Assembly: GCA_965219305.1 (NCBI GenBank)
Contig: OZ244725.1
Span: 2,976,001 to 3,040,000 of the forward strand
DNA: 64,000 bases
From: DATHTS01 sp965219305
GTDB lineage: Bacteria > Acidobacteriota > Blastocatellia > Pyrinomonadales > Pyrinomonadaceae
Direction: 5' to 3'
Shown piece after piece: positions 49,578 to 57,688 of the stretch. A program made the position numbers and the translations under genes. Numbering within the stretch: the stretch's first letter is position 1; each line of letters opens with the position of its first letter. The notes beneath the pieces were generated by a model, which made no database searches, was not told the origin of the DNA, and was given only the letters and a program-made list of their open reading frames with translations.

Positions 49578-50057
49578 ATGTTACAGCGTGTTATCGGTTT
49601 CGGGTTAGTTTTTACGGTCGCCGTGTTTCTATTCGGCGGTGTTCTAACCGAATTTTCCGGCACGGCAAATTTCTTATCTACAACCTTTGATTCTTCCAAA
49701 CATATGAAAGAAAACGTCTTAGAACGCAAATCTAAAAAAACGGAAAACGATAACGGCGGTTCGGAGCAAAACAAATTTTTTGATGTCGGTTCAGGTTTTC
49801 ATTATGTTTCGGCAAATCTTTCGCCGGAACAAAAAGTTTCACAAAAAAGTTTTGAGAATCTAATTCAATGTCATTCCGATATGTTCAAAATTTATCCGGG
49901 CGCGTTCCGCTGCTCTTTCAAATCCGACGAATTTAAGAATCAATCATTCAAAAAATCATCGAGCCGTGTAAAAAATAACGGTTTAACAAAATTAACAGCC
50001 ACATCAGCGACAAACACAAAAAAACGCGGACGGTTGAACAAAACAAGTATATTTTAA
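49578..50057 (+). CDS. Secreted protein of unknown function upstream of a TonB receptor
   Basis: 159 residues from the ATG at 49578. An N-terminal segment (RVIGFGLVFTVAVFLFGGVL) is a signal or anchor. The rest is polar and Ser/Lys/Asn-rich with a basic C-terminus (NTKKRGRLNKTSIF). A middle part, FHYVSANLSPEQKVSQKSFENLIQCHSDMF, may be the only folded region. No family recognised. The stop lies 29 bases before the receptor start, so the two may be co-transcribed. Confidence 0.5.
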   Translation: MLQRVIGFGLVFTVAVFLFGGVLTEFSGTANFLSTTFDSSKHMKENVLERKSKKTENDNGGSEQNKFFDVGSGFHYVSANLSPEQKVSQKSFENLIQCHSDMFKIYPGAFRCSFKSDEFKNQSFKKSSSRVKNNGLTKLTATSATNTKKRGRLNKTSIF

Positions 50058-50086
50058 GACAATTTTTCAGGAGTAACTTAACGTTT

Positions 50087-53000
50087 ATGAAACTCTTTTT
50101 GCAATTAAACAAATTAACAATGATCGCCGTATTGTTCGCTTTTTCAGCGACGGCGATATTAGCACAGACCGATCAGGGACGCATCTCGGGAACGATTTCC
50201 GACGAAGCCGGAGCAGTCGTTCCCGGCGCGACTGTGACGGTCAAAAACAGCGGAACGAATCAAGTCAGAACAGCGACGACCGACACGAGCGGTTATTATT
50301 TCGTTCCGGCATTAAACGCCGCCGTTTATACGATCACAGTTACCGCGCCGAATTTTGCGGCGACGAACGTTACGGACGTTCAACTTTCGGTTTCACAGCA
50401 ATTAGATTTGCCCCTTCAATTGACCGCCGCCGGACAAACCGTAACGGTCGAAGTGACGGCTGGTTCGGAAGCGGCAATTGATACGAGTTCGGCGCGAATG
50501 GGCGCGACGGTCAACCAGCGCGAAGTCGAAGATTTGCCGATCAACGGTCGCCAGCTTTCACAGCTTTATTTGCAGGCTCCGGGAACGGTCAACACCGGAA
50601 CGGGAACATACGGCGACATACGTTTTTCGGGACGCGCCAACCAGCAAAACGTGATTCGTTACGACGGCGTTGAAGGTTCGGCGATTATTGACGCTTCGCC
50701 GGGTAATTTAAACGGCGAAGTCGCATCGCCTTTTCGCCTGCAATCATCACTGGAAAACGTGCAGGAATTCCGCGCCGATTCAAACAACTTCCCGGCGGAA
50801 TACGGCACGGGAACGGGCGGTCAAATCTCGGTTGTTACGAAATCCGGCACGAATCAATTTCACGGTTCGCTTTTCGAATATTTCCGCAACGAAGCACTCG
50901 ACGCAAACAACTTTTTCGATAATACCGTCGCGGGAATTCCGAAAAGTATTCTGCGCCTGAACCAGTTCGGCGGCTCGCTCGGCGGCGCGATTGTTAAAAA
51001 CAAATTGTTTTTCTTCGGAAGTTACGAAGGTTATCGCGTCCGCGCCGGTGTCAACTCGGTTGAACTCGTTCCCGCTTTAAGATTCGCCAATCCGAACGCG
51101 GTAACTCCGCAAGGCGCGGCAGTCAGCCCGAACGTTCAAAAATATATCGCCGGATTTCGTTCGCCGCAAGCCGTGATCGTTCCCGGCACGGAAATCAACG
51201 GTCTCGAAATCGCTCAATTGCAAGGTACGGAAAAAACGAACGAAGACGCATTTTTCGGTCGGCTCGATTATAAACATAACGATAACAACAGTTTTTATCT
51301 GAGATTTTTCCGCGACAAGGGAACCGATCTAACGCCGGAAGGCGTTTCGGGCAGACAAACAAGTATCAAAGCGGTTCCGCAAAATGCGGTTCTCGGTTAC
51401 AGCGCGATCTTCGGCGGCAATTTCGTCAATGAATTTCGTTTAGGCTACAATGCCGCAAAAACTTCGGTCAACGGCATTGCCCCGACGATCAACGGCGTTG
51501 ATTATTCGGGAATTACGATCAACGTTTCCGGCACGACGGCACTTTTGCCGAGCAATACGATCGCCGGACAAGGACAATCGGCGGGAATTTCCGTTCCAGG
51601 CGGACTTGTTCGCGCAAACAGCGCAACCAACGGGCGCGGACAACCGTATAATCCGTATTCGCTCAGTTTTATTGACAGTTTGAGTTACACGACGGGCAAT
51701 CACAATATCAAATTCGGCGGCGAAATTCGGCTCGTTCGTATGAAAACCGACCGTCTCGGCGGCACGACTTATACGTTTTCAAATTTTGAAAACTTCCTGC
51801 GCGGCAACTTGCAGACGGTTCAATACGTCGGCGATCTAAGCGACACGAGTCCTTTTACCGGTGTTAGCGGTCAGCGTCAAGCTGAACAGGAATACTACAT
51901 CGTTTACGGTCAGGACGAATGGAAACTCCGACCGAATTTGACATTGAGTTACGGTTTGCGTTACGAATACTACACGCCTCTGACGGAGAAAAATAACGGG
52001 CTTGTATTATTTAATCTCGATAACGGAACTTTGCGCGATCCAAGCGAAGCACCGTTCAAGAGTTCAAAAAACAATTTCGGTCCGCGTGTCGCTTTAACAT
52101 ATTCGCCGGATTTCGGCGGCAAGTTATTCAGCGGCGGACGAACAGTATTTCGCGGCGGTTTCGGAATCTATTACGGTCCCGGACAAACCGAAGACCAAAT
52201 CCAGCCGATCGAAAGTGACCGTATTTCTTCGACGGTCCAGGGAAATTTTTTCACGGACGGAAAGTTCACGGGAAATTCAGGAGCGGACGTAACGGCGATC
52301 ATCAACAACTTTAACAACACGCCGAGCAACCGTTCATTCCAACCGCGCGCTTATGCGACCGATTACACCGTGCCGGAACGCATTTATCAATACAGCGTTT
52401 CCGTCCAACAAGAACTGCCGTATAATCTCGTCGGCACGGTTGCTTATGTCGGAAGTCAAGGACGAAATCTGTTTTTACGAAGTGTTACGAACCAGATTTT
52501 GCCCGGAAACACAACGATTCTGAACGGCACGAATATTCCGACCGGAGTCGGTGTCGTCAACCGTACGAACGCGGCGGGACAAGTTATCGGCGTAACGACG
52601 GTTCGCCAATTCAGCATCGTCAACGGCACATCGGTACAGAATCCGTATGCCGAAATTGACTATAAAACGAGCGGCGGCGAAGACAGTTACAACGCTTTAC
52701 AAACTCAGCTTTCACGCCGTTTCAACAACGGTCTGACGATGAACGCGCAATATACATACGCTTCAAGCTACGGAACTTCCGCCGGTTCGAATGAAGCAAG
52801 AACTTCCGCCCAACTCGAAAACTTTGAAGCCGACAGAGGACGCAATAACTTCGACGTGCGTCACACATTCAACGTCAGCGCGTTATATGCTCTGCCCGTC
52901 GGCAAAGGCAAAAAGTTCGACTTCGGCAATTCGGTCGCCAATTACGTTCTCGGAGATTGGGAAGTCGGCGGCATCGTCAACGCGCGAAGCGGTCTGCCGA

Positions 53001-53734
53001 TCGAGGTTCTCGTCGTGCGTCCCGATACGGTTGCACAATGTGTTCAGACGAACGGCTGTGTTGTGACGACAAGTGCCACTGTGACCGGAACGACGACAAT
53101 GACTGTTCCGAACGGTTACACGGTCAATCTTCCGTCGGTCGGAAACGGCACGCCGATAATGAGCGGCGGTTTTAATGCGCCTGCCCTTCCCGTCGGATTT
53201 GTCGCCATCGTCAATACGCCGGGCGGCGGTTCTTCGCGTAACGTGCGCCGTCCGAATCTTGTTGGCGGACAATCGCTTTATCTCGATAATGACCGGAATA
53301 TCCTGAATCCGGCGGCATTTGCGATTCCGACAGCGGGAACTTTTGGCGATCTGTCGCGCAATGCTTTGCGCGGTCCGATCTTCCGCCAGTTCGACCTGAC
53401 TTTGAGCAAACGTTTCAGAGTAACGGAAAGAGCAAATATTCAATTCCGCACGGAGATTTTCAATTTGTTCAATACGACGAATTTTTCAAATCCTTCGGCG
53501 ACATTGCCTAATACTTTGCCTTCTTTCACGGCGGTAAATCCGGGCAGCGGCAATACTTTGACGGCTCCGACCTTTACGATCAACCCGGCATCGTCATCCA
53601 TCACTCAACCCGGACAGGCGTATAATCAATCACAAGCCGGTTCATCATTCGGTCAGATTCGTTCAACCGTCGGGCGCACCGTCGGTTTAGGCACGAATCG
53701 TCAGATTCAATTTGCTTTGCGTCTGAGTTTTTAA
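50087..53734 (+). CDS. TonB-dependent receptor, Oar-like with carboxypeptidase-regulatory N-domain
   Basis: 1215 residues. The signal peptide ends at ILAQT (about 27). A carboxypeptidase-regulatory-like domain spans about 28-115 (GRISGTISDEAGAVVPGATVTV, TSGYYFVPALNAAVYTITV). The plug is about 125-255 (DLPINGRQLSQLYLQAPG, VVTKSGTNQFHGSLFEYFRN). The 22-strand barrel ends in the outer-membrane signature ...IQFALRLSF. Such receptors import large substrates such as glycans or siderophores with TonB energy, and are expanded in Acidobacteria. No SusD partner is present. The substrate cannot be inferred. Confidence 0.9.
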   Translation: MKLFLQLNKLTMIAVLFAFSATAILAQTDQGRISGTISDEAGAVVPGATVTVKNSGTNQVRTATTDTSGYYFVPALNAAVYTITVTAPNFAATNVTDVQLSVSQQLDLPLQLTAAGQTVTVEVTAGSEAAIDTSSARMGATVNQREVEDLPINGRQLSQLYLQAPGTVNTGTGTYGDIRFSGRANQQNVIRYDGVEGSAIIDASPGNLNGEVASPFRLQSSLENVQEFRADSNNFPAEYGTGTGGQISVVTKSGTNQFHGSLFEYFRNEALDANNFFDNTVAGIPKSILRLNQFGGSLGGAIVKNKLFFFGSYEGYRVRAGVNSVELVPALRFANPNAVTPQGAAVSPNVQKYIAGFRSPQAVIVPGTEINGLEIAQLQGTEKTNEDAFFGRLDYKHNDNNSFYLRFFRDKGTDLTPEGVSGRQTSIKAVPQNAVLGYSAIFGGNFVNEFRLGYNAAKTSVNGIAPTINGVDYSGITINVSGTTALLPSNTIAGQGQSAGISVPGGLVRANSATNGRGQPYNPYSLSFIDSLSYTTGNHNIKFGGEIRLVRMKTDRLGGTTYTFSNFENFLRGNLQTVQYVGDLSDTSPFTGVSGQRQAEQEYYIVYGQDEWKLRPNLTLSYGLRYEYYTPLTEKNNGLVLFNLDNGTLRDPSEAPFKSSKNNFGPRVALTYSPDFGGKLFSGGRTVFRGGFGIYYGPGQTEDQIQPIESDRISSTVQGNFFTDGKFTGNSGADVTAIINNFNNTPSNRSFQPRAYATDYTVPERIYQYSVSVQQELPYNLVGTVAYVGSQGRNLFLRSVTNQILPGNTTILNGTNIPTGVGVVNRTNAAGQVIGVTTVRQFSIVNGTSVQNPYAEIDYKTSGGEDSYNALQTQLSRRFNNGLTMNAQYTYASSYGTSAGSNEARTSAQLENFEADRGRNNFDVRHTFNVSALYALPVGKGKKFDFGNSVANYVLGDWEVGGIVNARSGLPIEVLVVRPDTVAQCVQTNGCVVTTSATVTGTTTMTVPNGYTVNLPSVGNGTPIMSGGFNAPALPVGFVAIVNTPGGGSSRNVRRPNLVGGQSLYLDNDRNILNPAAFAIPTAGTFGDLSRNALRGPIFRQFDLTLSKRFRVTERANIQFRTEIFNLFNTTNFSNPSATLPNTLPSFTAVNPGSGNTLTAPTFTINPASSSITQPGQAYNQSQAGSSFGQIRSTVGRTVGLGTNRQIQFALRLSF

Positions 53735-53750
53735 AAATTCCACCGCTAAA

Positions 53751-53796
53751 TAAAATAAAACGGGCGAAACATAATTGTTTCGCCCGTTTTATTTTA
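53751..53796 (+). terminator. Strong bidirectional terminator after the first TonB receptor
   Basis: Perfect 21-base arms around a 4-base loop (core ACGGGCGAAACA) with T-rich and A-rich ends. Confidence 0.92.
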
Positions 53797-54097
53797 AATG
53801 GCATTTGTGATTTGTTGAATTTCAAATATATCGGTAATTGAATGAAATATAAAAGCACAGGTTTCTTATAAAATTAAAGAGCGATGATCGGTTTGCGAAA
53901 ACCGAAAATAAAACTCGGACATCAAAACCCGAATTGAAAAAATTATTAATATCGCAATTTACAAGAGTAAAGAATGACTCACCAAATATCGGAAAATCTT
54001 TTCTAAAGGCAATCGCGCCGAAAAAGTTGCCGAATCTGAAAATTATCAAACTATTTCCCGTGAATTTTTTTGTATGCCGATTATTATAATCAAAATA
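53797..54097. other. Non-coding spacer
   Basis: AT-rich. The 75-codon minus frame at 53822-54049 shows no family resemblance. I see no other structure. Confidence 0.45.
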
Positions 54098-54199
54098 TTA
54101 CACGGCTCGGAAAGTTTTGCCGCGCATTTGTAATGTTTGAGTTACATCGTCTTTTTCCAGAATCAAGTTTGCCGCGCCGGACACCGGAAATTTTTGCAT
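54098..54199 (-). CDS. Possible 33-aa ORF or gene-end remnant
   Basis: ATG at 54199, six bases after the stop of the BNR gene, reads MQKFPVSGAANLILEKDDVT then QTLQMRGKTFRAV and a stop. Its codon use is like that of real genes here, so it may be the leftover 3' end of a lost gene or a small coupled peptide. No match known. Confidence 0.25.
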   Translation of the reverse strand: MQKFPVSGAANLILEKDDVTQTLQMRGKTFRAV

Positions 54200-54204
54200 A
54201 ATCT

Positions 54205-55248
54205 TTATTTCAGAGAGAATTTAGAAACCAAACCTTTCGCGCCGACCGCCCAAATCGCGCTTTTTCCTTTTGTACGAATGGCGTTGTAATTTTCTTTATC
54301 AAGATTTTTCCACGTTTTCCCGCCGTCCGTTGATAAATCCGAACCGTTCGCGCCGACGGCGATAATCGTTTTTTTGTCAATATAATCAACGCCCGAACGA
54401 TAACCATTCAAACCTTTTGCGAGTTTCCAGTTTTTCCCGCCATCGTTTGTAAAAGCCAGATTATTTGTGATTTCGTCCGGCTTTTCATAATTTCCGCCGA
54501 CGATCACGCCGCGTTTTTTGTCATACATTGCAATCGAAAAAATTCCGCTTCCCGCCGTGCCTTTGACGAATGACGGATCGGAAACGAACCAATTTAAACC
54601 GCGATTGTTTGAACGAAAAACCCGGGCTTCGTTTCCGCCGGAAATTAAATAAATGTCAGTTTTGCCGTTAGTTAAAAGACAAGTTCCACTCGCCGCAAAC
54701 GCCGCTTCGCCTGTCTTTGCACTTGACATTTTGTCAGTTTCGGCAAAATTCCAATTTTTGCCGCCGTCTTTCGTTTCGATCAGAATATATTTGCCGTTTA
54801 CAGGATCGCTCATCGCCATTCCGTTGTCTTTGTCCCAAAAAGCGAGCGCGTCGAAAAATGCTTTCGGATTCGTGTTTTTAAATTGCAATTCCCAATTTTC
54901 GCCGCCGTCGGTCGTTTTATAAATTCTTGAATTTTCGCCTTCGCCGATGCTCAAAACGTAAGCCGTATTTGCGTCAAACGCTTCAATGTCGCGGAAATCC
55001 AAAGTTTCCGCGCCCGCAACTTTGCCGACTTTCCAAGTTTTTCCGCCGTCAGTCGTGCGAATAAAAGTTCCGCTCGTGCCGCTCGCCCAAACTATGTTTT
55101 CATTGACAACAGAAAGTCCGCGAAAACTCGCGTCCGTTTCAACATTCTGTTTTTGCCACTGAGCTTTTGAGATAACGGTAAAAGAAAGAAAAATGAAAAA
55201 TCCGATGAAAAATCCGCGAAAAAGAACGTCTGAACTTTTGTCTAACAT
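54205..55248 (-). CDS. Secreted BNR/Ycf48-like beta-propeller protein
   Basis: 347 residues with an N-terminal hydrophobic signal (FFIGFFIFLSFTVISKA). Repeated Asp-box motifs follow: TTDGGKTW, TTDGGENW, TKDGGKNW, SNNRGLNW, TNDGGKNW, STDGGKTW, i.e. about six blades of a sialidase/Ycf48-type propeller. No catalytic sialidase residues are evident, so a binding or scaffold role is more likely. Exported, single gene. Confidence 0.85.
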   Translation of the reverse strand: MLDKSSDVLFRGFFIGFFIFLSFTVISKAQWQKQNVETDASFRGLSVVNENIVWASGTSGTFIRTTDGGKTWKVGKVAGAETLDFRDIEAFDANTAYVLSIGEGENSRIYKTTDGGENWELQFKNTNPKAFFDALAFWDKDNGMAMSDPVNGKYILIETKDGGKNWNFAETDKMSSAKTGEAAFAASGTCLLTNGKTDIYLISGGNEARVFRSNNRGLNWFVSDPSFVKGTAGSGIFSIAMYDKKRGVIVGGNYEKPDEITNNLAFTNDGGKNWKLAKGLNGYRSGVDYIDKKTIIAVGANGSDLSTDGGKTWKNLDKENYNAIRTKGKSAIWAVGAKGLVSKFSLK

Positions 55249-55266
55249 AGATTAAATGTATCAATA

Positions 55267-55311
55267 AAAAAGAGCGGGAACAATTTAATAATTTTCGTTC
55301 CCGCTCTTTTT
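55267..55311 (-). terminator. Terminator between the BNR gene and the upstream secreted-protein gene
   Basis: Arms AAAAAGAGCGGGAAC (55267-55281) and GTTCCCGCTCTTTTT (55297-55311) are perfect complements. On the minus strand it ends the gene at 55332-56399. Confidence 0.9.
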
Positions 55312-55331
55312 ACCGAATAGTAATTATCGAA

Positions 55332-56399
55332 TTAATTATCAGTCGGTGGATTTGCGTCATCCACAACATCTGTGTCGTCGTCGAGAATAATAACTTCCGT
55401 GCCGTATTTCTGATAATCACGGAAACGAATCAAGTTACGCGATTCAAATGCCTGACTGCCCTGCCGAAATGTCAGACGAACATCAGATAAAACCGGCAGC
55501 AAATAATTGGCATCGGAAATCTTTACCCAATCATAATCAATCGTGCGTTTTGCGACTGTTATCGGGAAATCAGACGGCAATTCGGTGGCGTTCGATTCGA
55601 TTTTCAAAACGCGCGATTTTTCGCGGTCAATCCAAATTCGTCCCTGCATTCCTGTAACTGCCGTATTTTTTATTACATCAACGGAAGCGACAACTTGCTG
55701 TGCCTTGTCGCGCGTGATTGAATAATCGAAAACCAGTGAAGGATGTTTATTTATCAAATCCGTGTCCACAAGTTCAAATTTCGTTTCGCTTTCCGGTTTG
55801 AATATCTTCGCCAAAACAGTAACGAATTCGCCGGTCGAACTCGTGCCGCCAACTTCTTCATAACTTCTTTTCGATTCCGGTTTTTGCTGCAAAATTCCGT
55901 TTTTTGAAAGTAATTTATATTCTTCTTCGCCGTTCGCGCGATAACTGACGGCGACAACCAATTTGTCCTGACTGCGAAAATTATTTGTTCCGGCGTAAGC
56001 ATAAGAACGTGCAATTTGTTGTTTGACTACAAAATCCGGCATCTCTTCGACCGCCGTCAGAGTGTTCGTCCGCGTTTTTTCTAAAACTTCCCTAGCTTCT
56101 TTTTCCGTCGGCAGTTTTGCCGCGCCCGGATTTTCGCGCCGTCTTTCGGCTTCTTCGATTGTGCGCTTTAATTCCGCGTCGTTGCGACTTTTTGAAACTG
56201 TCAGACTTCGCAAACCGTCGGTTAATTCAAAACCCAAACCTCGTTTTCTGACAGCGTCAACTAATTCCGTCCTTTTTGACGGGTCTCTCTGCACTTGATA
56301 AAGCATCTTGACGTATTCTTCTTGCGTCAACGGCTTGTCCTGTGCAAAAGACAAAATAGAAAATGTAAATATAAATGCAGTAACGAAAATCTTTTTCAT
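55332..56399 (-). CDS. Secreted protein of unknown function
   Basis: 355 residues from the ATG at 56399 (MKKIFVTAFIFTF, cleavage near SFAQD); the longer frame to 56447 starts before the signal peptide and is rejected. A helical N-terminal part (QEEYVKMLYQVQRDPSKRTEL) is followed by an all-beta C-terminal half (LVVAVSYRANGEEEYKLLSKNG, MQGRIWIDREKSRVLKIES, DYDWVKISDANYLLPVLSDV). The latter is reminiscent of LolA/LolB-like lipoprotein-carrier folds seen in acidobacterial secreted proteins. That comparison is weak. Acidic C-terminus. Confidence 0.65.
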   Translation of the reverse strand: MKKIFVTAFIFTFSILSFAQDKPLTQEEYVKMLYQVQRDPSKRTELVDAVRKRGLGFELTDGLRSLTVSKSRNDAELKRTIEEAERRRENPGAAKLPTEKEAREVLEKTRTNTLTAVEEMPDFVVKQQIARSYAYAGTNNFRSQDKLVVAVSYRANGEEEYKLLSKNGILQQKPESKRSYEEVGGTSSTGEFVTVLAKIFKPESETKFELVDTDLINKHPSLVFDYSITRDKAQQVVASVDVIKNTAVTGMQGRIWIDREKSRVLKIESNATELPSDFPITVAKRTIDYDWVKISDANYLLPVLSDVRLTFRQGSQAFESRNLIRFRDYQKYGTEVIILDDDTDVVDDANPPTDN

Positions 56400-56445
56400 C
56401 GTTTTTAAAGATGCACGAGCGTAATTTATCGTTTGCCCGCAAAAC

Positions 56446-56484
56446 AAAAAGCGAAGAAAGATTATAAAGCCTTTCTTCGCTTTT
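56446..56484 (-). terminator. Terminator after the second PilZ-like gene
   Basis: AAAAAGCGAAGAAAG pairs with CTTTCTTCGCTTTT across a 10-base loop, located between the two minus-strand genes. Confidence 0.8.
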
Positions 56485-56530
56485 CGTTAAAATATAATGA
56501 ATTTAAAATGTTAAACGGAAAAACCCGAAA

Positions 56531-56932
56531 TTAATTGATCCATTCTTCCTCGTAGTTGAGCTTCCAATTACGAGTTACCCACGCTTGCGCGGCGGATATT
56601 GATTTTGCTTTCCATTGCTTTCCATTTTCGACCACGTTAAGTGCCGCCAAAGGTTTGCTCGGATCGCGTTCGATGCGAATCACTTCCGTTCCGGCTTCGA
56701 CGATAGTTTTATCTTCATCCAACAGACGAAGCGTTACACTGCTTCCGACCGACGGAAGAAATTCGAGATTCACCAGTAAACTTGTTTCCCCGACATTTTC
56801 TGTAACACCGCTGACCGACACCATTTCGCCGCTCGTCTCGTCAATCCAACTCGCCTGCACCGGCATATTTGCCGAAATTCTTTGTTGCACAGGCGTTCTA
56901 CGCGTATATGTATTTTGTGTTATGCTTGCCAT
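56531..56932 (-). CDS. PilZ-like protein (divergent)
   Basis: 133 residues from the ATG at 56932; a start at 56959 would add nine residues and is possible. An N-terminal YTRRTPVQQRISANMPVQASW and VTENVGETSLLVNLEFLPSVGSSVTLRLL fit the PilZ barrel, but the second c-di-GMP signature (D/NxSxxG) is replaced by ENVGETS, so nucleotide binding is uncertain. The C-terminal third is helical (AAQAWVTRNWKLNYEEEW). Monocistronic, bounded by a terminator. Confidence 0.6.
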   Translation of the reverse strand: MASITQNTYTRRTPVQQRISANMPVQASWIDETSGEMVSVSGVTENVGETSLLVNLEFLPSVGSSVTLRLLDEDKTIVEAGTEVIRIERDPSKPLAALNVVENGKQWKAKSISAAQAWVTRNWKLNYEEEWIN

Positions 56933-57688
56933 TGTTTTAAATCCCCCTTGTTCGTCCAAATAACCCTACAAACTCTCGAGAATTTGCAAATTGTGCAAAT
57001 AATCTAAACCAGTTTTAATAAATTGTCAAGCCCGTTCAAATCGCTCAAACCGCTCACACAGAAAATCAGAAATCAAGTGAAGTTTCGGTATCTTTATAAC
57101 TTGCCCGAACCGATTATTTTCACCAAAACGCTTAAACCGATTATTTTCTCAAATTCTTATGCAACATTCTTTATGTAGCTAAAAGTCTTTCTAAGCAAAA
57201 TAAAAAAACTTGGATAAATGATGATTTTTTAATTCGCAGGTTTTTCCAGTCGCATTTTGTTATACGTTTCAATTCCAATATTGTTTATCTTTCGAGGAGA
57301 AAATTAATCATTAGTTATAAGAATTTATGATGTCGAATAAATAAATTAACATCTATTTAACACTATAAACTCCTTTGTTTGTAATAGTTTATTTAACACA
57401 AAGTTCACATAAAACAAGGCACTGAAATTGCTATAATGTGACTTCAATCTTGTCGAAAAGATTGAAAAGTTAAATAAGTGTTTGATTGAAAAACTCTGAG
57501 AAATTTAAAGAGTATAAAACCAAGCACTTAGAGGTTTGAAAAACGGATTTTTCTGACAAGAAGAAAAATTCAAAAATAAATTCAAGATATAAAAATCCAA
57601 AAATCAGGATAAAAATCGAAAGATTCATATTATTAAATGAATAGGCTTTCGAAAGTTTTTATTAAATATTATTAAGAGGTCAAAAAAA
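56933..57688. other. Long non-coding region upstream of the second TonB receptor
   Basis: About 750 AT-rich bases without a gene. A probable promoter lies at 57429-57437 and is followed by a leader of about 245 bases with an early stem-loop. A pair of ACCGATTATTTT repeats sits at 57109 and 57136. No known riboswitch was recognised. Confidence 0.55.
57429..57465 (+). promoter_or_regulatory. Extended -10 promoter and 5' stem-loop of the second TonB-receptor mRNA
   Basis: TGCTATAAT (57429-57437) is a consensus extended -10; no good -35 is visible. The predicted start near 57444 coincides with a perfect 8-bp stem TCAATCTT/AAGATTGA (57444-57451 and 57458-57465), which would cap the transcript. 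Confidence 0.6.

Noticed and set aside
53820..54060. Third 21-bp repeat array
   Set aside because: Laying the sequence out at period 21 gave no consistent columns.
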